Assembly: GCA_036320915.1 (NCBI GenBank)
Contig: JAXBDG010000006.1
Location: 1,674,001 to 1,738,000, forward strand
Length of the DNA stretch: 64,000 nt
From: Linnemannia elongata
Lineage: Eukaryota > Mortierellomycota > Mortierellomycetes > Mortierellales > Mortierellaceae
Direction of reading: 5' to 3'
Positions within the stretch are counted from its first letter, which is position 1. Each line of letters starts with the position of its first letter. A model generated the notes under the pieces. It made no database searches and had not been told where the DNA came from. It worked only from the letters and a program-made list of their open reading frames with translations. The translations under genes and the position numbers were made by a program. Below, one piece after another: positions 11,083-22,017 of this stretch.

Positions 11083-13634
11083 ATGGTCAAGAACTCTTCG
11101 GTCGATGAAGACTACCAGGATGTAGTCGAGGCTGCCGCTCAGGTCTTCATCAACTCCTTCCTGACAATGGACAACCCCATGCGACAGACGCGTATCGAGG
11201 CCAAGGAACTCAACCGACAGTGGAAAAATCTTATCCGTGAGTGAAGTGTGGCTCTCGTCTTGTCTGTACATACATACCCCCCAGCCAGTCAACGAAAATG
11301 AGTTCTAACTGACTGTATTAATTAATTACACACCCCTCTTGTTTAGAGGGACGGGAAGAAATTGGACTGGAGGGCGACGAGGAATATCTGGATGAAGCCA
11401 GCATCAACAGGCAACGACTCTCCGCAGGAACTGCCATACGACTCGACCTGGCCCTGTTTTGTCGCTTTACCTTCTCACCCACCTTGGACATGGAACGCAT
11501 TCAACGAGTCGTCGAAGACTTTGCTTTACTGTTCCTCAGCAAAAGGGACTTTAGAGTTAATGCTAACCAGTCGCCACTACGGGAGACCTACACACAGCTC
11601 GTCGCTATTGTAAGTGATCAACCCCCAGTGTGCTTATACCAGAAGTGGTCAGATCTTTTCATTCACGCCATGATGCGCGAGTGGATATTCTTTCTTTCTT
11701 TCTTGGCCTAGCTTTGCAAGACGTTAACGCCATCAACTTTTGTGTCTGTGTTTGTTGTTGGTAGCTGCTGGCAGTGTACACTCGTCAAACAAGATCAGCC
11801 TTCAAGAGAATCACGATCGCCGACATACGCGACGCAATCAAAGCTGATATTATTTATGGGCCCGTCTCCCTGCCTGAGTTGCGCATCGTAAGAAGCCATA
11901 GGACGTTTATTCGTTTTATTTTGAATCAAGCTCGCAATCATACCTTTTCGATCGCCTAACACGCACTTTCTCCTTTTCCTGCCATTATTGTAGGACGAAG
12001 CGGTTCAACTTGCACAGTACGTGGCGAACGACACGAAACGACTGGAGTCCCTCTACAACAACACTCTTAAGAAGGTCATCGAACGTATAAGGACCAAGGA
12101 CAAGTCGATCCCTCGCCCAGCTGATAAGGAGGCACTGTTCGTGTTGCAGGCAAAGCACGACGACAGCGTTGCAGCTATCTACAGGAAGGAACCCAAGGAC
12201 AAGTCTGTAGACGAGTATCGGGACGAGATCTGGCTGCCCGAGGAGAGGGTTCAGGACAACGTCGCGACACGACAGCTGCAGCAGGAAATTTCGGATGAGT
12301 GGGATACCATGATAGCAGAAGAGGAGGAGGAAGGGGGGCGCCTGTCTTCTAGGCCCAGTGCTTCTCAGAGGAGGAAATTGCGTGAAGAGAAGACTCAGGA
12401 GAAGATCTCGACACGAGAGCTGCACCGGGAAGTATCGGAGGAGTGGGATACCGAGATAGAGGAGGAACCTCTCAAGGAACAGTCTTCCAGAGCCAGTACT
12501 TCTCAGAAGATGAAGGACTTGCCGGAAGCGAGGGCTCGGCGTCATGAAGTGAGGGAGATGTCGGACATTGACATGGACATGGACATGGAGGAGTCTTTCG
12601 AGAGGCAGCCTTCCAAGGCCAATACTTTTAAAAAGAAGGACTTGCCAGAAAAGAACGTTCGGCGGCAGGAATTGAAGGTGGAGTCGGACAACGAGATGGA
12701 GGGGTCTTTCGGGAGGAAGCCTTCTAAGGCCATCACTTCTCAGACGAAGAGCAAGCAGCAACAACAACAGCGACGACAGCCTACCCATCTCGAAGACGAC
12801 ATGGATATTGATGACATTCATCGCCCACCTGCCGCAATTTTACTGTCACAAAAGTCGACCAAGTCAGGAACGTCAGGCAGCAGGCAAGCTGCAGTGCGGG
12901 AAAGCAGACGGATACCAGTGATACAAGCCACCAAGCCCAGGACCAAGAACATGGAGCCAGAATCGCGAAAACGCCACAAGGACGTGTCAGACTCTGACCG
13001 CGGTGACTCTGAGGTGGAAAAACAGGAAGAGGAGGAAGAGGAGGATGAGGAAGAGGAGGAAGAGCCAGTCAGGAGGAAGAAGGCGAGGAAGGACAACAAG
13101 GAGGTCAAGTCCAAGCGTAAACAGAGATCAAACGGCTCCCCGTCTTTTCCAAATTCCGCAGACGAGGAGGACGACGGCGACTCAGCAGAAGACGTTGGTA
13201 CAGGAATGTGGGCGAACGGTCGGAGGCGATCGCGAAAGTGGACGTTGAAGGAGGTTCAAACGTTGATGGAGTTGGTCCCAATGTTCCAGTACGACGAGTC
13301 CGAGGTGAGGATCAGGAAACGCACGATCAAGTGGGCGGCGCTCAAGAAATACGACAGGGATCATGGCAATATCCTCCGACACCGCAACCAAGTTATGCTC
13401 AAGGACAAGTACCGGGAACAGACCGATCAGGGGAAGCATCGTGAACGTGTCCGAGCACTCCACTTGGCTCGCCAGGCCTTGAAGAAGCAGGCTGAAAAGG
13501 AAGCTGAGGAGGCTGGTGCAAAAAAGGCTGCAAGGGGGAAGATTACCAGAGACCCTGGACTGTCTGAGGACGGCAACGACGAGGACGTCTATGAGGAGGA
13601 CGTTTATGAGGAGGTCGACACCGAGAGGGCGTAA
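11083..13634 (+). CDS. TRF/Tbf1-like telobox (Myb) protein, putative telomere-repeat binder
   Basis: Four exons (11083-11236, 11347-11609, 11765-11887, 11994-13634) give 726 residues. Residues ~1-235 are all-helical, with segments such as AIRLDLALFCRFTFSPTLD and ERIQRVVEDFALLFLS, compatible with a TRF-homology dimerisation domain; this is the weaker part of the call. Residues ~240-560 are an acidic and basic low-complexity linker with four degenerate repeats. Residues 594-656 are a single C-terminal Myb/SANT domain starting RKWTLKEVQTLMEL and ending RNQVMLKDKYREQ, whose VMLKDKYR matches the telobox helix (VxLKDKWR) of TRF1/TRF2, Taz1 and Tbf1. Family knowledge predicts binding to TTAGGG-type repeats at telomeres and some promoters. 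The target is not shown here. Confidence 0.82.
12340..12747 (+). repeat. four degenerate ~40-residue repeats in the telobox protein
   Basis: Units share a pattern of (R/K)xPS(K/R)AxTSQ, then a basic stretch with LPE or REE, then an acidic end with an E-x-D/E core. Copies begin near 12343, 12484, 12604 and 12715. The repeat is visible at protein level more than in DNA, so it is older than the microsatellites. Confidence 0.65.
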
Positions 13635-13748
13635 CAACCAGAGACAAATCATCGCCGCCACCAATCTACAGTCACACACAATCGTAATACAACTTTTGGA
13701 CCTTTCAGCACTCTTTTTTGTTTCTTATTTGCAACATCACTTTTTGCA

Positions 13749-14907
13749 ATGAACAATTCAACAACAACAAGAACGGCATGGAGCAGCGATGAGCTGTCTT
13801 CACAATTGCACGCCATGGACTCGATTCTTGATCTCGCTGCACAGTATGACCTCACTCATGCTGCTGCTGATCCCCTTTACTCTTCGTCTTCCTCGTCACA
13901 ACAACAACAACCACGAGAAACGCCACCAACCCAACAGGAAAAGGTGCCACGGTCAATCGAGGTTGCAGGCCTTGCCCTGGACATTGAACGTACTCAACGA
14001 CAACTCGCCCAGGTACTATTACATCTTACATTGTCGCTAAAATGCATATAGGCTACCGAGGGTGAACGACGGCATAGGAAACTGAGACGCACTTTCTCGT
14101 TCATCTTCTTTGACCATCGCATCGTTAGATGGAGAGTCAGCTCCGGAATATCAGGAAACTGCAACTCGCCGAAGACTTTTCAAGCCATAGCTTCAGTAAG
14201 AAAGAAAGGACGCTTTGAGAGGTGCGCAATTTGTTATTCAATGCTGCTAACTCTTTTTTTTTTATTATCGTGACAGATGACCGGATACGATGTCTGGATA
14301 CCTTCGCGGACCAGATCAACCTGCTTCACCAGAACCAAGCCCAACTCCTCAATAGACTGAACCGCGCCTCGTCCTCCTACGATGGCGACTCTCGTCGCAG
14401 CCACCAGCAGCAGCAAGGAGTGATCATGATGGACCCACAGCACCACCGCGACTTCGTGGAGCTCTTTTATCAAATTCAGGACGAGGTTCCAAAAATCGAT
14501 GGGTATTTGAAGGCGCTGCTTGGTTGGAAGCAGCAGCAAGAGCAACATTCTTCTTTGATGGGGCAGACATCTTCTTCGTCGGCATCGTCGACTTTGACGT
14601 CGAGGTCTCAGAATGCTATTAGTAACTTGGACCGACTCGTAAGTCATCTCTTGTTTCTCTCGTTCTATTGTATGTTTACGTTTTTTATTCTTTTGCTATT
14701 GTTTTCATTCGACTTACATCTGTTTTCCCACCCCCCCGCGTCTTTATCCGTGTCTTCTAGAAAGCGAGTTTAGACGGGCTGACGAGTCTTTCGCAGCAGC
14801 AATTGGAGATTCTTGAAGCATCTTCCAAACTGCAAGCCAACCTCATCAAAGTCCTTCAATCTTCTTCTTCCGCATCCTCTTCTACCATGAAACACACGAT
14901 GAAATAA
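13749..14907 (+). CDS. coiled-coil protein resembling augmin subunit HAUS2
   Basis: Four exons (13749-14012, 14129-14195, 14277-14638, 14761-14907) give 279 residues with correct phase at all three introns. After a Ser/Gln-rich stretch (~40-60), residues ~70-145 form a helical block (LALDIERTQRQLAQ, ESQLRNIRKLQLAEDFSSHS, then DTFADQINLLHQNQAQLLNRL). A second block follows (FVELFYQIQDEVPKIDGYLK, ending in LLGWKQQQ), then a C-terminal helix with LEASSKLQANLIKVL. Order, spacing and a WKQQ-like end recall HAUS2 of the augmin complex, which seeds microtubule branching in spindles. The likeness is by eye and weak; another coiled-coil family is possible. It starts only 114 bp after the telobox gene and converges with the chitin deacetylase. 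Confidence 0.7.
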
Positions 14908-14973
14908 ACAAAGGATTTGTATTCTCTCTGTTTGAAGATTTGAGAAAGATATATAAAGAGAGGTATTATAAAA

Positions 14974-16589
14974 TTACAAGGCAAGGAAATAAGAGGCGAC
15001 GGCAGTGATACCTCCAAGGGTAATGACGCCCAGAGACTGCAAACTGGTGGCTGCAGACTTGCTCTTGGTAGGTGTCGATGAAGACGATCCATCAGCAGCA
15101 GAAGCAGAATCAGCGGGCACCCCCTTGGTGTTACTACCACCCGTAGACTTGGCGCCGTCACCGTTCGACTTTGGTGTCTGGCCCGCGGCCCCATTGTCCT
15201 TGTCCAACGAAACAGAACTCTTGCTATTACCCTGGTAAGGACTAGGATCACTCAAACACTGCGCCAAGTTCATCGGTTTCAACCCCTTCCCCATCCCAAT
15301 CGAGATAATACTCTTTGACAAATCAACCGTCTGCAACGTCAGATCATGCTCCAACGTAATGGGTCCCTCCAGCGCACCCGTCTGCCTCGACTTGACAAGT
15401 GCGACGTTGTCGAGAGCGTTCTTGAAAGTAGAAATGATCTCGGGGGTCTTGATCATCTTCAGGGGAAGGCGCCAGTCGTTGGTATCCCAGCCTTGAGACC
15501 AGATGACGTTGATGTAGCCCATTTGGCGAAGGATCTCTCGAACGCGGTTGTCGCAGTCTCCGTAGGGTGGGCGGACGTATTTCATAGTGAGGCCGGTGAC
15601 ATCTCGGATGATTTTTTCTGTCCATTTGATTTCGGCGACGATCTGTTCGTTGGTGAGAGTTGTCAGTCCTCCGTGCGACCAGGCTATTTCGTAATGGGGA
15701 GGTTTTTTTTTTGCAGCAGAAAATGTGTGGTGGTGGTGGTGGTGGTGGGGGGGGGGGGGGGGGGGGTTAGTTACAAATATATCCTAGTCGAGAATGTTGC
15801 TCTTCGAGAATGTTGCTCTTCGAGAAAAAAAACACAATAAACAGGCAGAACAAGGGTAGAAAAAAGGAACGTACTGTGCATGGCGATATGATGTCCAGAA
15901 GCAACCTGCTCTCTCAAAATATCCGGATAATCCACAACCCTTGAACCGACAATAAAAAACGTCGCCGACAACGCTCTCTCATCCAGATACTTCACAAGCG
16001 CCTTACTCGCAACACTTGGCCCATCATCATACGTCAGCCCCCAATGTCCCTCCGTCGGACAACTCACAACATCATCCGGCTTCAAACAGGCATCACACGA
16101 CCACCAACAGTGATCAGGGTTGACTTGATCCTTGGGTGGACATTTCGGGAATCGTGGTGCGTCGGACAAGCCCTGGGCGACGGGGATATTGGGGACTTTA
16201 GACCAGTCGATTTCTTTAACCCAGGCTTTTACTTGGGGGTGGTTGACGTCTGGGATTTGGTCCTTGGGTGGGTACTGGTCGACGTTTATTCGGATCCGTG
16301 AGTGGCTATTGCGTTCACGTTGGGTTTCGACAGAGTCGTCGTCCTCGACTTGTTCTTGACGGTTGATCCCGCCGTGGAGGCGAGTGTGCTTCTCGAGGAA
16401 GGAAGGGACGATGCCGTGGTAGTTAATGTTGTTCTGAGGAGGAAAAACAAAACTGGCAGCAACGGCGGCGGGGCGCGTCAGGAGTGCCATGGCTTCTTCG
16501 GTCGAGACTGTAGAGGATTTGGCAGATGCTGCGCTGAGAGTTGAAAAGGCCAGGACGGCTAATAAGGCCAAATGACGACGCGAGAACAT
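14974..16589 (-). CDS. chitin deacetylase (CE4 polysaccharide deacetylase), GPI-type
   Basis: Two exons (15875-16589 and 14974-15683) give 474 residues. I chose the ATG at 16589 because MFSRRHLALLAVLAFSTLSA is a clean signal peptide with A at -3; an in-frame ATG at 16625 is the alternative. Catalytic motifs are complete: LTYDDGPS (~185-192, base and metal Asp), HTWSH (238-242, metal His pair, created across the splice), RPPYGDCD, DTNDW, and LEHDL. A Cys-rich segment (CWWSCDACLK) precedes the domain. The Ser/Thr-rich tail ends in a hydrophobic stretch (GVITLGGITAVASYFLAL), as expected for a GPI anchor. The enzyme converts chitin to chitosan at the cell surface, a major wall polymer in Mucoromycota. 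Stop codons of this gene and the HAUS2-like gene are 67 bp apart. Confidence 0.93.
15727..15766. repeat. (TGG)n plus G-run in the chitin deacetylase intron
   Basis: TGG triplets pass into about 20 consecutive G on the + strand (C on the coding strand) inside the 191-bp intron 15684-15874. Such runs are prone to length error in assembly. Confidence 0.95.
15803..15826. promoter_or_regulatory. doubled TTCGAGAA palindrome in intron (heat-shock-element-like)
   Basis: TTCGAGAA occurs at 15803-15810 and again at 15819-15826, part of a 16-bp direct duplication. TTCnnGAA is the core of heat-shock elements. Function in this intronic position is inference. Confidence 0.3.
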
Positions 16590-18326
16590 TGTCGAAGACG
16601 ACCGGTTCTTGTTGTTGGAGGGCATTAGCTTGGTTGAAAGGTTGTACTGGATATATGAAGGGGGGGGGGATAAAATATAAGGAAGTAACACAATAAAAGA
16701 GTAGAGGTTGGGTCGAGGAGGATATCAGGCGTTTTTGTGCGCCGGGGAATCGATGCACTTATATCTCTTTTATCGTCCCTTGACCGCGTCTCCCCATTTC
16801 CGAGCCGGATATATCGTGGTGAAAGAATGATTGCAGTCCAGGCTGAACAGGATTGATATAGAGAGAAAGAGCGAGAGAGAATGAGTGAGAGTGAGATCTA
16901 GACAAATTTGCAACCGTCTTGGTGTAATTTGGGATGTGTGGACCTAACTGATGGTCACGATAGCCACCCAAAAGGAAGGGAAGACATAAACTCGGCAAAC
17001 TCGAGTGGTGCTAATGAAAGGCATCGTGGAAGGCCCAACATTCCTACCTCTGGTAAGGTTAGATCGACCATGATAAGTACCATCTGCCATCCATTCTCGT
17101 CCAATTGACTAGTGCAAAGTTAGCAGGTCTTCTGTTCTCGAAACAGGGTCGATTGCCGAGTCTTTCAATGTTCGATGTTTCATTAATTCAAAGTTTTTGA
17201 AGTTGAAAACCCACCGGCACAATGAATTCGTTTTTGGGTTTGCTTTGGTGTGTTTTATTAGCGACAAGGTATAATACTATTGGATTTTTTTTTTACAGTT
17301 TGAATAGAAGTATAGGGAAATGTACATAGGAAAGGCGGTGGGATGCACACGCAAGAGATCAGCTTCGTCGAGTTTGCCATTCGGCAATTGGACTACGAGC
17401 GAACGAAAGAACGCAAAAGAAAACAAGAGAAAAGCAAAGAAGAGAAGAAGAGGGTGAAAACCCACTGAAGTGGAACGGTTCGGCGCATTGGCTGCGTTTC
17501 AAACCCAGTTCACAGACTAACCAATGGGTTATCTTAAGCCCTGGGCCTGAGCGACACTTTTCGGTTCCTGGAAACAGCGAAAAGCACAGCAATTGAGCCT
17601 CCCAACTACAACAACAATGAGAAAAGCAACAATGAGACTATCAACAAGAATAGAAAAGAAAAAGCAGCAACGAAAGAATGGAAAAAAGAGTGTGGAAAAC
17701 AAGTCTTGGTTCGGATGAACATCTCTCGGGAAGACGGAAAGGAAGCCGCAGGAACAGGTATCCAAAGTTGAGAAAAATGACGCGACACAGCAAGAGTTGG
17801 TTTGGTTGGTTGGGGACGGGTGCAAAAATGAAAATAGCTACGAGTAAAGTAACTATGTGACCACGAAGGGAAGAAGAAAAAGGCTCACTTGGGTCACTCA
17901 AACCATTGAGAATGCATCTCGTGCTGTGTGGGAGGGTGCTTCATTGGATGGAAACACATGTACAAAAACTAAATGTGTTTTGGTAGTGCCCTTTTAATCC
18001 TTGTTGGGAGGAAGAGAAAACTAGTACTCTGCCAGAGAGATAGGAATAAAAGGGAAAAGAGTAGTAACAGCAGCAATGTGACAAGAAGGAGGAGGAAAAA
18101 ATAGAAAATGGTCTGTTGGAAAGTAATAATAAGAAAGAGGACAAGGTGGTCCTGCTTCAGCAGGTGCAACTGATGACAGGGCGGATAGAACGAAAGAAAG
18201 AGAAGGCCACCTCGCCATCGATAACTAAAAGGTGAAAGGAAAAGCAAAAACACAAAGGAAAAAATAAAATAAAAAAAAAGGCAAAAGAGAAAGAAATCTA
18301 TACATATCGGGTGACCGATTGCTTAG
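16590..18326. other. intergenic region, no gene seen
   Basis: The gap holds the promoter of the chitin deacetylase at its left and presumably the 3' UTR of the Ecl1-type gene at its right. A GA-rich tract lies near 16858-16895. Open frames here are short, compositionally biased and lack recognisable motifs. Confidence 0.6.
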
Positions 18327-18887
18327 TTAGTCTTGCTGAGGAAGACCCGACGGGGTGGCCGGCCGAAGAGCATTCAGGGTCGCGTAGAACAGGGGATATT
18401 GAGACGCTGCAGAGTTGGGCAGGGGTTCCTTCTGACCAGTAGACCCTGGTGTCGCTGTTGACAACGGTTGATGTTGCTGTTGTTGCTGATGCTGTAGTTG
18501 TTGCTGTTGGATGTGATGGCTCAGGGCTGAGGATCCAGCACCACCAGGCATAAACCTCGGTGAGCCAGGTGGGTTTGAGTTGGAGGCACACTGATGATAA
18601 ATGTTGGGTATGCTTGTCCTCTGCTTCCGGATGAACGGTGGCATAGGGTAGTTGTCATTAGTGAAGGACGAAGCCGAGGAGGATGTGCCGGGAAGGGGAG
18701 CTCCGTTGACGTCTGTCATGGAAAAGTAGGATGACTCTGTTGAGCTTGCGGAGGAGGCTGATGAGGACGATGAGGATGCCGAGGAGGAGATGAGGTCGGT
18801 GGAGCGGCACTCTGCCGAGCAGTAGGTTGCGCCGTTGTTGGTGTGCTTGTCGCAAACCAGGCACCAGTCGCAGTCTACGCCATCCAT
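18327..18887 (-). CDS. Ecl1-family zinc-binding protein
   Basis: A single exon encodes 186 residues from the ATG at 18887. The N-terminal motif CDWCLVCDKHTNNGATYCSA, followed by EC, is the Ecl1/2/3 signature: closely spaced cysteines, then YCSxxC, expected to hold one zinc. The rest is Ser-rich, with PFIRKQRTSIPNIYH, a poly-Gln/His patch, and a C-terminal QYPLFYATLNA segment. In fission yeast Ecl1-type proteins extend chronological lifespan and respond to nutrient starvation downstream of TORC1. The frame stays open for another 128 codons upstream, but those are UTR-like and I exclude them. This protein is longer than the ~80-residue fission yeast members. Confidence 0.8.
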   Translation of the reverse strand: MDGVDCDWCLVCDKHTNNGATYCSAECRSTDLISSSASSSSSSASSASSTESSYFSMTDVNGAPLPGTSSSASSFTNDNYPMPPFIRKQRTSIPNIYHQCASNSNPPGSPRFMPGGAGSSALSHHIQQQQLQHQQQQQHQPLSTATPGSTGQKEPLPNSAASQYPLFYATLNALRPATPSGLPQQD

Positions 18888-20991
18888 AGCGGGGGTTGAT
18901 ATGTCAGGGAGCGGAGAGTAGGGGACGAGTGCGGGGGAGTGCGGGGACAAAGGAGCTGTTCCTGAAGGAGATTTATCGAGCGGGCGTTTTTTTTTTTTTT
19001 TTTTGGTTCTTGTTTGCTGACCTTGTGCGACGATGCAGGTTTGTGAGTATGTGGGGGAATAAGAGCAAAGAAGACAAGAAGACGAAGACGAAGAAGGGGC
19101 GGTTGCGGGCAAGGTCAGGTCGGGAAGGGGTAAAAGAAAGAAGAAATGAATATAGTGATGAGAGAGAGAGAGGGAGAGAAAGTGTCTGTGTGTGTGATGG
19201 TGATGTTGTAGAGTGAATGAGGTTGGTAGGTTGATGAAGAAGAACAGGAAGGACAAGGACGTGAGAAGCAAAAGAAGAGGATGGATACGATGATGATCCT
19301 GTTGGCGGAGTATGGAAATGGGCCCGAGCTTGTCTGTGTGAGCGAGTGAGGGTATAAGGGGATATGGTCAATGGTATGGGGAGATGATGACGGTGTGAGG
19401 TCAGTCAATTGGGACAATGGTGGTGATACCAGTAACAATAGTGAAAATAGATAGAAAGGGTATATGGGATGAGGAAGGAAGAGGGAAGGAAGGAATGAAG
19501 GGAGGAAGAGGGAAGAAAAAGAAGGAAGAACGTGAGGAAGAAAGAAGAAGTAAAGGAGGAGCCAGGAACAAGAAGAAGAGAACGAGGAAGACGAAAAAAG
19601 AAAGCTTGTTACTCACTCCTTCACTTAGCACTTGGCAGAGGTGAAAATGAGTCAGTCAGGCGGACACTTTTTATGAGAGCAATTGGGCCAAGGGTATGTA
19701 TGTATGTATGTATGTATGGTCAATTGTGCAATGAGAGAGAGAGAGAGAGAAAATAAAGTAATTTCCCGTTTCAAACAAAAGAAAAGACTGGATGAACTAT
19801 CAGAATGACCTTACGGCGACTAGAAGAGTTGCCAAACAGGTGTCTGGAGACAAGAGAGACAAGGCGATAGAAATGCGAAAAAAGGAGTCCTTTTACAAAC
19901 ACAGGTGAGAAGGAGATGGCATGGATGGAATGGCTGCTGATAAGGCACGACCTTCTCAGAGAAAAAGGCTATCTTACCCTCTCTCTCTTGTCTCTCTTGT
20001 CTCTCGTGACAGGTGTAAGAGATAAAGGGCGAGAGCAGCTTGGAACAAAGAAACAAACGACAACGGCGATCGAAGTGAGCTGGATTTGTGGCGTGGGAGT
20101 TAGATAATCCACTGAAGAGAAGGGAAAAGAGGAAGAAAGAGGTGTGAGTGCGAGCAGTGTGTGTGTGTGTGTGTGTGCGTGGGTATGTGTGTTTGAGGAT
20201 GGACACGCGATGTAAACAAAGTCAGGGAAAAGTAGTGTGAGAAAGAAAAGAAAAAGAAAAGGAGGAGGGAGAAGAAAAAGGAAAGCTCATATGTTGACAG
20301 AGGAAGTGCGCCTTCATTCACACTGTCGGTCTAATACCTCTTTCTGTCCGCCATCAAAGAGGTTTTCTACAATCACCTTTTGACATTCAAGGTATTCTTC
20401 CTCCTTTCTCTGTCAGCTGGCTCGCCGATTGCAACTCCATAACATACTTACATAAAGCCGGCTAGCTTTTTTTCAGTTCTCCTTGCCTTCATTTCCCCCC
20501 CTGAGCAATTTCTCCTTATTGAATGATACATCCCCATAAAAGACACGATATCACCTACTCGCTACACGCGATCATCGGTATCATAATAATCTTGACAAGG
20601 ACATCATAGAAAATCCTTTCGTGGGGTGAGAATAGGGAGGCTTTTCACGACGTCCTTTATTCCCAAGATTCAAGATTCAAGGGGCTAAATCACATAATGA
20701 ACGAGCTCAGGCCGCTACCCAACAAAGAACAGAAACAACAAGGGGGTGTCGAGTGTGAAGGATGAGCTCAAGTTACCCTGACGAGAGGTGCAGAAAAGGC
20801 ACACGACCAGGCCAGGATGCCACGTAGGAATTGCCACCAATCCTAGTTTCGCATCAGAGGTATCCGATTGATCGTCATTTTTGTGCCTGTTGTTTGCCAC
20901 CAATTTTTATTTATCATGCTATGATCTCGTTCACCTTTTGAGCTCACTTTGTGTCTCTTCATTCACAACCAACTCTCCTTCACACACTCAA
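18888..20991. other. divergent intergenic region with microsatellites
   Basis: A 2.1-kb gap lies between the Ecl1-type gene (-) and the His-rich gene (+). It is purine-rich on the + strand (19080-19620), that is pyrimidine-rich in the Ecl1 leader direction. It contains poly-T at 18986-19004, (GTAT)n at 19693-19717, (GA)n at 19733-19750 and (GT)n at 20157-20179. No protein-like frame or RNA gene was recognised. Confidence 0.6.
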
Positions 20992-21927
20992 ATGACGATG
21001 ACATCACCTACGGCAAGGTACTTAGAAGGAACCGCATTCATCGTCTACGGTCCCGGTCCCGGTTCCGGACCTGAACCTTCAGCCCCGCCCTCCCACCACC
21101 CTCATCACCACCACACCCACTCTCATACTCATTCGCATTCGCATTCGCATGCAGGCCATGAAGCCGAAGAACAACCTGCCTTTTTCTGGGCAGTCTTTCG
21201 TCCTAGCACAACAGCCGTCCTCCCAAAACCATCCCCAACGCAGCAGCATCCTTCAACCCAAACCAACTCCTCCTCCTCTTCATCCAACGATGTTTTGTTC
21301 TTCCTCCAAGGCACACCACACCTCTGGGGCTCCTACCCACCCGACATGGAACAGCCTCACGGTTGTCTACCACCCCATCTCTACTACCGCGTTACCATCT
21401 CCGAGCACACCACCTCCGATCCTATCAACAACTGGGTGCTCCCCTTCGTACACAGGATCGGCGATGGCAGCGACCATGCAGGAGGACTCACAACCGCCTA
21501 CAATCTCTTGCGCGACCAAGAAGATGCCGAAGACCTGGGCGATTTCATCCATGACCGAATCCGTCAGCTCCAAGCTGAACACGATCACGATCTCGAGTTT
21601 GCTACTACTTTTGATGATGCCACTTCTGATACTACTGCCAATTCTGGTACTGCTGCAGCCCGAGATCCCATCTTGGCAAGCCTTTACGCCTGCACAGAGG
21701 TGCTTATCTCAGAGCGACGAATCTTCGACGTGATTCAACAACAGTTCTTCAGCTCAATGGCATTTCTGAACCCCGGTTTGAAAGAGTTTCAACACCACCT
21801 TCGGAAAACAATAGACACCGTAGATCCCCTCTCTCAACCTCTTCCATTTTCTCTGGTTCAGTCAGACCTCAAACTCATCCTGCCTTTGCACGCTACGCAA
21901 TTGCATAGCATTCGTCTTTACAAATAA
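20992..21927 (+). CDS. unrecognised His-rich protein
   Basis: A single exon from ATG at 20992 encodes 311 residues. I do not recognise the family. Visible parts: a short start, YLEGTAFIVYGPG; a Gly/Pro stretch; then 20-odd residues of alternating His with Ser/Thr (~40-60), a likely metal-binding patch; AFFWAVFRPS; a Ser/Gln spacer; and a structured-looking region (~108-311) with VLFFLQGTPHLWGSYPPDM, LYYRVTISEH, WVLPFVHRIGDG and several helices toward the end (LYACTEVLISERRIFDVIQQ). No signal peptide or membrane segment is evident. Its stop lies 90 bp from the convergent SAPS stop. Confidence 0.72.
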   Translation: MTMTSPTARYLEGTAFIVYGPGPGSGPEPSAPPSHHPHHHHTHSHTHSHSHSHAGHEAEEQPAFFWAVFRPSTTAVLPKPSPTQQHPSTQTNSSSSSSNDVLFFLQGTPHLWGSYPPDMEQPHGCLPPHLYYRVTISEHTTSDPINNWVLPFVHRIGDGSDHAGGLTTAYNLLRDQEDAEDLGDFIHDRIRQLQAEHDHDLEFATTFDDATSDTTANSGTAAARDPILASLYACTEVLISERRIFDVIQQQFFSSMAFLNPGLKEFQHHLRKTIDTVDPLSQPLPFSLVQSDLKLILPLHATQLHSIRLYK

Positions 21928-22017
21928 ACTCTGGTTTGCAATGCTTTGTTTAGTGTAATGTGTGCGTGTATGTTTGTTGGAAAAAGTGAAGGATGACAAT
22001 GGAACAACCACAGGGTC

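Noticed and set aside
17470..17540. tRNA-like GGTTCGG and GTTTCAAAC arms
   Set aside because: No acceptor stem or anticodon arm could be paired around them, and the T-loop does not fit the consensus.
18888..19271. 128-residue N-terminal extension of the Ecl1-type protein
   Set aside because: The extra frame is low-complexity translation of a purine-rich leader; Ecl1 proteins begin close to the Cys motif, which here follows the ATG at 18887.
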